NCBI GenBank assembly: GCA_036971475.1
Contig: JBAIZL010000002.1
Span: 129,796,033-129,860,032 of the forward strand
Reading direction: 5' to 3'
Length of the DNA stretch: 64,000 nucleotides
Source of the DNA: Prosapia bicincta
Lineage: Eukaryota; Arthropoda; Insecta; Hemiptera; Cercopidae
Shown: one piece after another, positions 45,441 to 56,899 of the stretch
Numbering within the stretch: the first letter of the stretch is position 1
Layout of the letters: every line of letters starts with the position of its first letter
Notes under the pieces: generated by a model
What the model was told of the DNA's origin: nothing
Seen by the model: only the letters and a program-made list of their open reading frames with translations
The model's database searches: none
Program-made: the position numbers and the translations under genes

Positions 45441-45504
45441 TAAATTAATAAATATTCTTGTATTTGAATACCCTATGTTGTTTTAAATTATAAACAAGAA
45501 AACG

Positions 45505-45507
<3 letters not shown>

Positions 45508-45570
<63 letters not shown>
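45508..45570 (+). repeat. (TA)n microsatellite
   Basis: About 30 TA units. Confidence 0.96.
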
Positions 45571-45624
45571 CTTATAATAAATTTAAAATATTTTAAAAAC
45601 AAGAATACTATTAATACATATATT

Positions 45625-45670
45625 ATTCAAAGTTTTTCGCCGATAAAACAGTACCAGCATCTTCAGGAAA
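45625..45670 (-). ncRNA. Hammerhead-like ribozyme motif, class 3
   Basis: Minus strand: TTC/GAA stem I, CTGAAGA, extra T, stem II GCTGGTA/TATCGGC (two G-U pairs), GAA, AAACTT, T. Core intact; stem III palindrome off by one. Confidence 0.65.
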
Positions 45671-45711
45671 ATGATTATGGAACAAAACAATGATTTTGTT
45701 ATATAATCATT

Positions 45712-45756
45712 TTCCTGAAGATGCTGGTACTGTTTTATCGGCGAAAAGCTTTGAAT
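45712..45756 (+). ncRNA. Hammerhead-like ribozyme motif, class 3 (best copy)
   Basis: TTC 45712-45714, CTGAAGA 45715-45721, extra T, stem II GCTGGTA/TATCGGC, GAA 45743-45745, AAGCTT 45746-45751, T45752, GAA 45753-45755. Core and stem III are intact; stem I is only three pairs. Confidence 0.7.
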
Positions 45757-45932
45757 AATATATGTATTAAAAAAAGTATTCTTGTTTTTGAAATATTTTT
45801 AATTTATTAACTATATTACAAGAAAACATATCATCATATTTAATATATATTAGTTTAAAAATGTAGATTTCATAGTCTAAGTATGATGCCTACAATTATT
45901 TATTTTTATTTCATCAAAAGCAAATAAACTCT

Positions 45933-46356
45933 TCAATTATTATAGTTCGCACTCTCCTTTTATATATCCTGTTCAAAATTTTCAATCATTAATAAAATAC
46001 TTTTTATTCATCAACTCATGTTCAAATATATTTTGTAAACTCGTAGTGGATGAGACTTGAAACAATTTTTCCAAATAATAATTCATTCAATAATTTTTTT
46101 TTTTAATAAATTTATTTTGATATGGGAAAAACGTTTCTCAAAAGAGGCAAGGTGTGCAATATAGTTTTGTCTTTCTATTTGGCTTAAAATAAGTGATAAC
46201 ACGATTTCATACAACAGCTGATTTTATGTTGTAGGTTATGTGGTAGAACAGGTGTTTCAACGCATAGGCCATGTTATTTTATTTATATTCATTGTAATTA
46301 TTTAATAAATAGTAACTACAATAAAAGTTGGTCTTTGTTGACCTAAGTAGCGATTG
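45933..46356. mobile_element. MITE-like TIR element, copy M4 (inverted)
   Basis: Begins CAATTATTATAGTTCGCACT and ends CCTAAGTAGCGATTG; contains AACAGCTGATTTTATGTTGTA and ACTTTTTATTCATCAACTC. Reverse orientation to M1. Confidence 0.78.
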
Positions 46357-46640
46357 TTTTTAAAACATTTTTTTAATATTACATGCTTTTCATTGTATTT
46401 AGCAGAAAAGAGACGCAAAAAACATTCCCTGCTTGGGGATTGAGGTTTAATAACTGTAATTTTAAAACGTGAAAAAAGCAACTGAACTACTTACAACCGA
46501 CGCCTTTGGTACACTGTGATATCTAGTGACAGATTTACTCGCTCGTAATATCTCTGAAGTGTGGGCATTCTACGAAGTTACCTCTCAGATGGAAGGTCAC
46601 GGCATGGGAACTGGCCTACTTCTCATAACTATCCATGCGC
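46357..46640. other. Satellite flank, no gene seen
   Basis: Unique-looking sequence leading into the 157 bp array. Confidence 0.4.
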
Positions 46641-46644
46641 AGAA

Positions 46645-49600
46645 TAACTCGCCACTACAGCTTAGGAAGGTCTTTAGTAACATATGCACGTTCATTCATA
46701 ACTAGCTCGCTGACTTGACAAGTTAACCGTTGTAAAACAGCTGTTTATCTTTCTCAATGCCTGGGTGTCGATGTAATGTCCAGCAGTTGGGCTGTGAAGA
46801 GTAGCTTGCCACTACAGCTTAGGAAGGTCTTTAGTAACATATGCACGTTCATTCATAACTAGCTGGCTGACTTGACAAGTTAACCGTTGTAAAACAGCTG
46901 TTTATCTTTCTCAATGCCTGGGTGTCGATGTAATGTCCAGCAGTTGGGCTGTGAAGAGTAGCTTGCCACTACAGCTTAGGAAGGTCTTTAGTAACATATG
47001 CACGTTCATTCATAACTAGCTGGCTGACTTGACAAGTTAACCGTTGTAAAACAGCTGTTTATCTTTCTCAATGCCTGGGTGTCGATGTAATGTCCAGCAG
47101 TAGGGCTGTGGAGAGTAGCTTGCCACTACAGCTTAGGAAGGTCTTTAGTAACATATGCACGTTCATTCATAACTAGCTGGCTGACTTGGCAAGTTAACCG
47201 TTGTAAAACAGCTGTTTATCTTTCTCAATGCCTGGGTGTCGATGTAATGTCCAGCAGTTGGGCTGTGGAGAGTAGCTTGCCACTACAGCTTAGGAAGGTC
47301 TTTAGTAACATATGCACGTTCATTCATAACTAGCTGGCTGACTTGACAAGTTAACCGTTGTAAAACAGCTGTTTATCTTTCTCAATTCCTGGGTGTCGAT
47401 GTAATGTCCAGCAGTTGGGCTGTGAAGAGTAGCTTGCCACTACAGCTTAGGAAGGTCTTTAGTAACATATGCACGTTCATTCATAACTAGCTGGCTGACT
47501 TGACAAGTTAACCGTTGTAAAACAGCTGTTTATCTTTCTCAATTCCTGGGTGTCGATGTAATGTCCAGCAGTTGGGCTGTGAAGAGTAGCTTGCCACTAC
47601 AGCTTAGGAAGGTCTTTAGTAACATATGCACGTTCATTCATAACTAGCTGGCTGACTTGACAAGTTAACCGTTGTAAAACAGCTGTTTATCTTTCTCAAT
47701 TCCTGGGTGTCGATGTAATGTCCAGCAGTTGGGCTGTGAAGAGTAGCTTGCCACTACAGCTTAGGAAGGTCTTTAGTAACATATGCACGTTCATTCATAA
47801 CTAGCTGGCTGACTTGACAAGTTAACCGTTGTAAAACAGCTGTTTATCTTTCTCAATGCCTGGGTGTCGATGTAATGTCCAGCAGTTGGGCTGTGGAGAG
47901 TAGCTTGCCACTACAGCTTAGGAAGGTCTTTAGTAACATATGCACGTTCATTCATAACTAGCTGGCTGACTTGACAAGTTAACCGTTGTAAAACAGCTGT
48001 TTATCTTTCTCAATGCCTGGGTGTCGATGTAATGTCCAGCAGTTGGGCTGTGGAGAGTAGCTTGCCACTACAGCTTAGGAAGGTCTTTAGTAACATATGC
48101 ACGTTCATTCATAACTAGCTGGCTGACTTGACAAGTTAACCGTTGTAAAACAGCTGTTTATCTTTCTCAATGCCTGGGTGTCGATGTAATGTCCAGCAGT
48201 TGGGCTGTGGAGAGTAGCTTGCCACTACAGCTTAGGAAGGTCTTTAGTAACATATGCACGTTCATTCATAACTAGCTGGCTGACTTGGCAAGTTAACCGT
48301 TGTAAAACAGCTGTTTATCTTTCTCAATGCCTGGGTGTCGATGTAATGTCCAGCAGTTGGGCTGTGGAGAGTAGCTTGCCACTACAGCTTAGGAAGGTCT
48401 TTAGTAACATATGCACGTTCATTCATAACTAGCTGGCTGACTTGACAAGTTAACCGTTGTAAAACAGCTGTTTATCTTTCTCAATGCCTGTGTGTCGATG
48501 TAATGTCCAGCAGTTGGGCTGTGAAGAGTAGCTTGCCACTACAGCTTAGGAAGGTCTTTAGTAACATATGCACGTTCATTCATAACTAGCTGGCTGACTT
48601 GACAAGTTAACCGTTGTAAAACAGCTGTTTATCTTTCTCAATGCCTGTGTGTCGATGTAATGTCCAACAGTAGGGCTGTGGAGAGTAGCTTGCCACTACA
48701 GCTTAGGAAGGTCTTTAGTAACATATGCACGTTCATTCATAACTAGCTGGCTGACTTGACAAGTTAACCGTTGTAAAACAGCTGTTTATCTTTCTCAATT
48801 CCTGGGTGTCGATGTAATGTCCAGCAGTTGGGCTGTGAAGAGTAGCTTGCCACTACAGCTTAGGAAGGTCTTTAGTAACATATGCACGTTCATTCATAAC
48901 TAGCTGGCTGACTTGACAAGTTAACCGTTGTAAAACAGCTGTTTATCTTTCTCAATGCCTGTGTGTCGATGTAATGTCCAGCAGTTGGGCTGTGAAGAGT
49001 AGCTTGCCACTACAGCTTAGGAAGGTCTTTAGTAACATATGCACGTTCATTCATAACTAGCTGGCTGACTTGACAAGTTAACCGTTGTAAAACAGCTGTT
49101 TATCTTTCTCAATGCCTGTGTGTCGATGTAATGTCCAACAGTAGGGCTGTGGAGAGTAGCTTGCCACTACAGCTTAGGAAGGTCTTTAGTAACATATGCA
49201 CGTTCATTCATAACTAGCTGGCTGACTTGACAAGTTAACCGTTGTAAAACAGCTGTTTATCTTTCTCAATGCCTGTGTGTCGATGTAATGTCCAGCAGTT
49301 GGGCTGTGAAGAGTAGCTTGCCACTACAGCTTAGGAAGGTCTTTAGTAACATATGCACGTTCATTCATAACTAGCTGGCTGACTTGACAAGTTAACCGTT
49401 GTAAAACAGCTGTTTATCTTTCTCAATGCCTGTGTGTCGATGTAATGTCCAACAGTAGGGCTGTGGAGAGTAGCTTGCCACTACAGCTTAGGAAGGTCTT
49501 TAGTAACATATGCACGTTCATTCATAACTAGCTGGCTGACTTGACAAGTTAACCGTTGTAAAACAGCTGTTTATCTTTCTCAATTCCTGGGTGTCGATGT

Positions 49601-52305
49601 AATGTCCAGCAGTTGGGCTGTGAAGAGTAGCTTGCCACTACAGCTTAGGAAGGTCTTTAGTAACATATGCACGTTCATTCATAACTAGCTGGCTGACTTG
49701 ACAAGTTAACCGTTGTAAAACAGCTGTTTATCTTTCTCAATGCCTGTGTGTCGATGTAATGTCCAGCAGTTGGGCTGTGAAGAGTAGCTTGCCACTACAG
49801 CTTAGGAAGGTCTTTAGTAACATATGCACGTTCATTCATAACTAGCTGGCTGACTTGACAAGTTAACCGTTGTAAAACAGCTGTTTATCTTTCTCAATGC
49901 CTGTGTGTCGATGTAATGTCCAACAGTAGGGCTGTGGAGAGTAGCTTGCCACTACAGCTTAGGAAGGTCTTTAGTAACATATGCACGTTCATTCATAACT
50001 AGCTGGCTGACTTGACAAGTTAACCGTTGTAAAACAGCTGTTTATCTTTCTCAATGCCTGGGTGTCGATGTAATGTCCAGCAGTTGGGCTGTGGAGAGTA
50101 GCTTGCCACTACAGCTTAGGAAGGTCTTTAGTAACATATGCACGTTCATTCATAACTAGCTGGCTGACTTGACAAGTTAACCGTTGTAAAACAGCTGTTT
50201 ATCTTTCTCAATGCCTGGGTGTCGATGTAATGTCCAGCAGTTGGGCTGTGGAGAGTAGCTTGCCACTACAGCTTAGGAAGGTCTTTAGTAACATATGCAC
50301 GTTCATTCATAACTAGCTGGCTGACTTGACAAGTTAACCGTTGTAAAACAGCTGTTTATCTTTCTCAATGCCTGTGTGTCGATGTAATGTCCAACAGTTG
50401 GGCTGTGGAGAGTAGCTTGCCACTACAGCTTAGGAAGGTCTTTAGTAACATATGCACGTTCATTCATAACTAGCTGGCTGACTTGACAAGTTAACCGTTG
50501 TAAAACAGCTGTTTATCTTTCTCAATGCCTGTGTGTCGATGTAATGTCCAGCAGTTGGGCTGTGGAGAGTAGCTTGCCACTACAGCTTAGGAAGGTCTTT
50601 AGTAACATATGCACGTTCATTCATAACTAGCTGGCTGACTTGACAAGTTAACCGTTGTAAAACAGCTGTTTATCTTTCTCAATGCCTGTGTGTCGATGTA
50701 ATGTCCAGCAGTTGGGCTGTGAAGAGTAGCTTGCCACTACAGCTTAGGAAGGTCTTTAGTAACATATGCACGTTCATTCATAACTAGCTGGCTGACTTGA
50801 CAAGTTAACCGTTGTAAAACAGCTGTTTATCTTTCTCAATGCCTGGGTGTCGATGTAATGTCCAGCAGTTGGGCTGTGGAGAGTAGCTTGCCACTACAGC
50901 TTAGGAAGGTCTTTAGTAACATATGCACGTTCATTCATAACTAGCTGGCTGACTTGACAAGTTAACCGTTGTAAAACAGCTGTTTATCTTTCTCAATGCC
51001 TGGGTGTCGATGTAATGTCCAGCAGTTGGGCTGTGGAGAGTAGCTTGCCACTACAGCTTAGGAAGGTCTTTAGTAACATATGCACGTTCATTCATAACTA
51101 GCTGGCTGACTTGACAAGTTAACCGTTGTAAAACAGCTGTTTATCTTTCTCAATGCCTGTGTGTCGATGTAATGTCCAGCAGTTGGGCTGTGGAGAGTAG
51201 CTTGCCACTACAGCTTAGGAAGGTCTTTAGTAACATATGCACGTTCATTCATAACTAGCTGGCTGACTTGACAAGTTAACCGTTGTAAAACAGCTGTTTA
51301 TCTTTCTCAATGCCTGTGTGTCGATGTAATGTCCAACAGTTGGGCTGTGGAGAGTAGCTTGCCACTACAGCTTAGGAAGGTCTTTAGTAACATATGCACG
51401 TTCATTCATAACTAGCTGGCTGACTTGACAAGTTAACCGTTGTAAAACAGCTGTTTATCTTTCTCAATGCCTGGGTGTCGATGTAATGTCCAGCAGTTGG
51501 GCTGTGGAGAGTAGCTTGCCACTACAGCTTAGGACGATCTTTAGTAACATATGCACGTTCATTCATAACTAGCTGGCTGACTTGACAAGTTAACCGTTGT
51601 AAAACAGCTGTTTATCTTTCTCAATGCCTGGGTGTCGATGTAATGTCCAGCAGTTGGGCTGTGGAGAGTAGCTTGCCACTACAGCTTAGGACGATCTTTA
51701 GTAACATATGCACGTTCATTCATAACTAGCTGGCTGACTTGACAAGTTAACCGTTGTAAAACAGCTGTTTATCTTTCTCAATGCCTGGGTGTCGATGTAA
51801 TGTCCAGCAGTTGGGCTGTGGAGAGTAGCTTGCCACTACAGCTTAGGACGATCTTTAGTAACATATGCACGTTCATTCATAACTAGCTGGCTGACTTGAC
51901 AAGTTAACCGTTGTAAAACAGCTGTTTATCTTTCTCAATGCCTGGGTGTCGATGTAATGTCCAGCAGTTGGGCTGTGGAGAGTAGCTTGCCACTACAGCT
52001 TAGGACGATCTTTAGTAACATATGCACGTTCATTCATAACTAGCTGGCTGACTTGACAAGTTAACCGTTGTAAAACAGCTGTTTATCTTTCTCAATGCCT
52101 GGGTGTCGATGTAATGTCCAGCAGTTGTTTTGTGGAGAGTAGCTTGCCACTACAGCTTAGGAAGGTCTTTAGTAACATATGCACGTTCATTCATAACTAG
52201 CTGGCTGACTTGACAAGTTAACCGTTGTAAAACAGCTGTTTATCTTTCTCAATGCCTGGGTGTCGATGTAATGTCCAGCAGTTGTTTTGTGGAGAGTAAC
52301 CAGCC
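46645..52305 (+). repeat. 157 bp satellite, about 36 units, higher-order structure
   Basis: GCCACTACAGCTTAGGA recurs exactly every 157 bp from 46651 to 52146 (35 steps). Units are nearly identical. Variants are few: GCCTGGGTG/TTCCTGGGTG/GCCTGTGTG, CAGCAGTTGGG/CAACAGTAGGG, GTGAAG/GTGGAG, GGAAGGTC/GGACGATC. Their order forms blocks, e.g. a three-unit block (471 bp) repeated between about 48.5 and 50.0 kb, and a run of four GGACGATC units at 51.5-52.0 kb. Every unit has TTGTAAAACAGCTGTTTATC with its CAGCTG palindrome. The last unit fades into unique sequence at about 52300. Confidence 0.97.
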
Positions 52306-52309
52306 ACTA

Positions 52310-52570
52310 AAGCCTTAGTAATTGAGATCGCATCATCGCCACTTGTTTCGCTAATTTCTTCCCAGTCAGTACTGAGCTATTTTCAAGATTTGGAACGCTC
52401 TTTAAAATATAGATTTATATTTTATTTTTCAAGGCCTAATAGTATCGTACTTTACCAGAAAAAATGTCATCCTATTAGAATAATTCCATTCAACAAAGAG
52501 CTTCCAACAGCCATATCAATATTTTATTATCCTTTTTATTCTTATAAAAATCCACAATATTGTCCACATA
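52310..52570. other. Spacer between two satellites
   Basis: AT-rich; the 102-codon frame crossing it runs into the 126 bp array and has no recognised motif. Confidence 0.4.
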
Positions 52571-52579
52571 GGCGATGTG

Positions 52580-53520
52580 CATTCATAAAGTATTCTGCAA
52601 ACCTGGAGTTCCGCACGATCTGCACAGCGCAACTGGCGAACAATAAGTACACAAACATGTATTTAGAAGACGGACAAACAGCTGTTTGCTGGCTATGAAT
52701 GAACACGTTAAGTAATATACTCCTAGGCTCTAGTTACGAGTTACTCTGCACAGCACAACTGGCGAACAATAAGTACACAAACATGTATTTAGAAGACGGA
52801 CAAACAGCTGTTTGCTGGCTATGAATGAACACGTTAAGTAATATACTCCTAGACTCTAGTTACGAGTTACTCTGCACAGCACAACTGGCGAACAATAAGT
52901 ACACAAACAGGTATTTAGAAGACGGACAAACAGCTGTTTGCTGGTTACGAATGAACACGTTAATTAATTTACTCCTAGGCTCTAGTTACGAGTTACTCTG
53001 CACAGCACAACTGGCGAACAATAAGTACACAAACAGGTATTTAGAAGACGGACAAACAGCTGTTTGCTGGTTACGAATGAACACGTTAATTAATTTACTC
53101 CTAGGCTCTAGTTACGAGTTACTCTGCACAGCACAACTGGCGAACAATAAGTACACAAACAGGTATTTAGAAGACGGACAAACAGCTGTTTGCTGGTTAC
53201 GAATGAACACGTTAATTAATTTACTCCTAGGCTCTAGTTACGAGTTACTCTGCACAGCACAACTGGCGAACAATAAGTACACAAACAGGTATTTAGAAGA
53301 CGGACAAACAGCTGTTTGCTGGTTACGAATGAACACGTTAATTAATTTACTCCTAGACTCTAGTTACGAGTTACTCTGCACAGCACAACTGGCGAACAAT
53401 AAGTACACAAACAGGTATTTAGAAGACGGACAAACAGCTGTTTGCTGGTTATGAATGAACACGTTAATTAATATACTCCTAGGCTCTAGTTACGAGTTAC
53501 TCTGCACAGCACAACTGGTA
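52580..53520 (+). repeat. 126 bp satellite, seven units and partial ends
   Basis: CTGCACAGC starts at 52620, 52746, 52872 and so on every 126 bp to 53502. Because 126 is 42 codons, the array is open for 209 codons (52825-53454), encoding repeats of LLCTAQLANNKYTNRYLEDG then QTAVCWLRMNTLINLLLGSS-like text. Earlier units have TGA after CWL. I regard the frame as a by-product of the period rather than a protein. Each unit has GGACAAACAGCTGTTTGCTGG, sharing the CAGCTG palindrome with the 157 bp satellite next to it. Confidence 0.93.
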
Positions 53521-53524
53521 AACA

Positions 53525-54300
53525 ATTATTACTCAATATAGGGTTTTCTTAATGAAAAAATAACACAAGTCATAATTTCTTTAAAATAAATTTATATAGT
53601 ACAATTTATTAAGGAATGAAGTAAAGATGTATTACTTTATAAAGAAAAAAATACTTAATTTTAAGGGATACTACTATCTTCTAGGAGAATCTTTCATCCC
53701 CCTCCTACTTATATAGCGAGATATCGATTTATTGAGGCTATGAATAAGCTCATACTACTCTAATTGTTAAGTTTATTATTTATTAACTGTAGTTATAAAC
53801 TCTAATATACTTTAGAAAAATCCCCAGGCGTCATAAAGTCCATTATAAACGTCACAATAAATTAATATGTCCATGGGCCTGTCGTGATGAAATAGCTATC
53901 AATTGTTTTTAGTGTGTTACAATTTTATGAACATTTTTAGTTTTTTTTTTTCTAGAGAGTTTCATAACTTTTATACTTAAAACCTGATGTCGAAAACATT
54001 GAATAGTGTAGATCTAATAATACAATCGTAAAATAAACATCAATGCAATGATTTTATTACTAGTCTTTTTTACAACTTTTTGTGTTGAAACAATGACCTT
54101 TTGGTTTTAAATTCAAGTTTAGTTCAAAGATGTTTTAGTTGTAATCTATATTTTTCTAAATAATATTTGCATTTAAAACGATGATTTATTGAAACGTCTT
54201 TTTGTATCGTTAATGGTTTTCTTTCTTTTGGATTTGCAAATGTTTTAATTGCAACAAGATATTCAAATTAATAAAAATATATTCAAGTTTCGTTTACAAA
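53525..54300. other. AT-rich region, no gene seen
   Basis: No supported gene or repeat. Confidence 0.35.
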
Positions 54301-54308
54301 TGCTTTCG

Positions 54309-54555
54309 TACAGGACGTCAGGTTTAGCCTGACTGGTGAAATGCGCAGGAGGGGATCGTGGTGAAATACTAGTAAGAACCGCTCCCTCGAGAGGGAAAAC
54401 AGTGCAGCGTTCTATATTATGAGATTTAGTACTTTGAATACAGCACGATCGTCAACCAGAGACTGTCTCAGCGGTTGCCCCCACCACACACATCAACTCT
54501 TTAACTTCTGCACATCTCAAGGTCACACCGGTCAGGCCAAACCAGACGACCTGTA
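54309..54555. mobile_element. 247 bp TIR element
   Basis: Starts TACAGGACGTCAGGTTTAGC and ends in the approximate complement (GGCCAAACCAGACGACCTGTA), with further pairing of CTGACTGGTG and CACCGGTCAG: about 30 bp of terminal inverted repeat with a few mismatches. The inside is GC-richer than the surroundings and has no coding frame. Typical of a small non-autonomous DNA transposon; only one copy in the window. Confidence 0.72.
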
Positions 54556-54559
54556 CAAT

Positions 54560-55430
54560 ATTTGTATACATTGTTATGAATTAATTCTTACTTGAGATAA
54601 TAATTTTTGTAGTTTTAAGGCAATCAGTTATAATGACTATTGTCCCAAATAACAGATAGAAAAGGACTCTGAATATAGTTAAGATAGATATAAACCCACT
54701 CTGGTTGAGGATATACGAGACGTCAAGGGCGCAGGGTAGTGTACCTCAAGTACATCTACTCTAGGACGGGATCATAAAGAGGTGTCTACTTTTTACATCC
54801 TTTAAAGGGATAAGGAAGGGTCCATGGAATTATGTAGAATATAGAAAAATAATAATGTTCCTTAGGTACTAGAAGGTTGACATCACGAGTCTAGCTTGTC
54901 TGAAGTTGACCTAATCTCATTTGGAGTTAATAGAGGTTTCTACCTGGGCATAATGTTTTTCCTATTCGTAAACACAGGTTTACCTTTAATATGTTCACGT
55001 CCTCCTTTAGTAAAAGCAACGATTAATGAATCGTCAATGATTTACTTCAACATAGCAATTTACCTAAACATGTTATTTTTCCTTTAGCCATTGATGAATA
55101 TTGAACAACTACATTTTGCATTTCAACTGTGTCCGCCGGTTTGTTGTACGTCTTACCATCTAATAGAATAGAACATAATCGTTGATCTCCGAAATAAATG
55201 AATTATTTTCAATTTCTCTTTAAATCTAGATGATTTTATTTTTAAAAGTACTTTTTATTTCGACCAAGATTTATAGAAGATTTTTGAGGCGAAAATTAGA
55301 CGCTACATTCGTTTGGAAAATGCATGTCTTACCAAATTCCAAAAAAAGGATATTTTAGTGGCTTTGAATTTTTGTTCTTGAAAATTTAACCGGATTTTAC
55401 AAATTTGTAGATTCAAGTCAGTTTATTTCT
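54560..55430. other. AT-rich region, no gene seen
   Basis: No supported gene or repeat. Confidence 0.35.
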
Positions 55431-55436
55431 ATTTTT

Positions 55437-55894
55437 CAATTCCTATTATTAGTTCACACTCTCGTTATATATATCTTGTTTAAATTTTCAATAAAATTAA
55501 ATTTTAAATTAATTTCAATAAATTACATTTTTAATAAAATACTTTTTATTCATCCCTTCAAGTTCAAATACATTTTTTTCAACTTGTAGAAGAGGTCACT
55601 TGATGTTAATACAATTTTTCCAAATATAGTTATTAATTAAAATTAATAAATTAATTTTAGTTTTATATGAGAAGAAACCCTTAGAGAAGGAGCAAGACAT
55701 GCAATACAGATATTTCGTCCCATTTAGTTAAGTGATAACATATGATTTCACAAAACAGATGATTACATTTTATAGGTTATGTGATAGAGCAGGTGTTTTA
55801 ACGCTTAGTTTATATTACTTTATTTATATTAATTGTAATTATTAAATAAAATAGTAACTCAAATATATTTTTTTTATTTACTTAAGTTGAATTG
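55437..55894. mobile_element. MITE-like TIR element, copy M5 (inverted)
   Basis: Begins CAATTCCTATTATTAGTTCA and ends ACTTAAGTTGAATTG. Contains TTTTTATTCATCCCTTCAAG, CACTTGATGTTAATACAATT and ATGTGATAGAGCAGGTGTTT. The first third is shared with copies A-C, the rest with M1-M7. Confidence 0.78.
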
Positions 55895-55899
55895 ACTTT

Positions 55900-56440
55900 T
55901 TAAAAATTTTTGTTTATACTGTATTATTTGTTATTACTTTATATTTTGGTTTCAAACCTATGTTGAAAAATTTGTCAAACCGTTTGCATTTATTTATAAC
56001 TACTACTTAAGGTCAAATTACGATTATTGTATCGAATAGTGTCTGGTAGAATTATATTATTTTCAAAATAGTGTGCAACTGCTTTATCTAGATCGGGGAG
56101 ACATTTCCTCTCTCTTGTGATTTACTCTTTTACTTTAATACCAAATATGGCCGCTTCCAATATCTGACGTCATTTACGTTCACAGATCATGATCTAGTAA
56201 ATGTGTATTCACACGAGTGGGCCTATTACTTTTATTGCTTAGTTATAATTTCAAATGTACGACCATAAGGAGAATGTATATCTTCATATAATATCGAACG
56301 TCAAGTGCGGTAACGGAAAACATGTTCTTAGTGTACATATTGATGTAGTGGTCTAAGCCGCACCGCTACGCCAAGTGACAGAAACGAACCTTGTCACCCT
56401 TTCTATTCTATACAGAGGAAACTTATGTTTTGAAAGTTAT
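55900..56440. other. No recognisable feature
   Basis: AT-rich, no supported gene. Confidence 0.35.
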
Positions 56441-56446
56441 TCAATT

Positions 56447-56897
56447 CCTTCTATTAGTTCACACTTCTGATATATATCTTTTACAAATTTTCAATCGTTA
56501 ATGAAATATGTTTTATTTATCGATTCAAGTTGAGACACATTTTTTTAAAACCTATAGTAGATGACAATTGATGGTAAAACAGTTTTTTTTTTGAAATATT
56601 TATTCAATAATTAAATTATAAAAATTGTTGGCGTCCAGCCGGATTCGATCTGAGAATGTTCATGTTTAAAGTCTAGCGTGTCTTGGCACTGCGAAAACTT
56701 TCCAATAGGCTACCTAGAAATATATTTCTCAAAGACTTATGTGATTTTTTCTTCCCATCTGTCGATACCTCCCAATTGTTGTCGTCGAAACCTCCATTGT
56801 ACAACCTTAAACTGTTGCCATGGTTACCACTCAATATCATAAATAGTGCTCTATGGTAACGAAAAAAAATTTCTTTGTTAGCCTCAGTAGGAACTTA
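56447..56897. mobile_element. TIR element with tRNA-like box, copy C
   Basis: Begins ATTCCTTCTATTAGTTCACA and ends GCCTCAGTAGGAACTTA. Interior: TTTTCAATCGTTAATGAAAT, AGCCGGATTCGATCTGAG, CCTCCATTGTACAACCTTAA, CTGTTGCCATGGTTACCACT. The most complete copy of the three. Confidence 0.75.
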
Positions 56898-56899
56898 CT

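Larger units (their letters stand above)
45265..45485. mobile_element. Palindromic element with two class 2 ribozyme motifs
   Basis: Arms of about 100 bp share AACATAGG/CCTATGTT, AAGAATATTTATTAATTTAT and the ribozyme block, mirrored around about 45365-45385. Confidence 0.8.
45585..45803. mobile_element. Palindromic element with two class 3 ribozyme motifs
   Basis: Arms share AAAAACAAGAATACT, AATACATATATTATTCAAAG and the ribozyme, mirrored around about 45685-45698. The right flank AACATATCATCATATTTAATA, complemented and with one mismatch, is the flank seen at 18837 and 44985. Confidence 0.82.

Noticed and set aside
46645..52305. Hammerhead motif within the 157 bp satellite (as in some animal satellites)
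   Set aside because: The unit has no CTGAnGA followed by a GAAA box on either strand.
52825..53454. 209-codon frame as a protein-coding gene
   Set aside because: It is a 126 bp tandem satellite with a period divisible by three; other units have a stop at the same position. Reported as a repeat instead.
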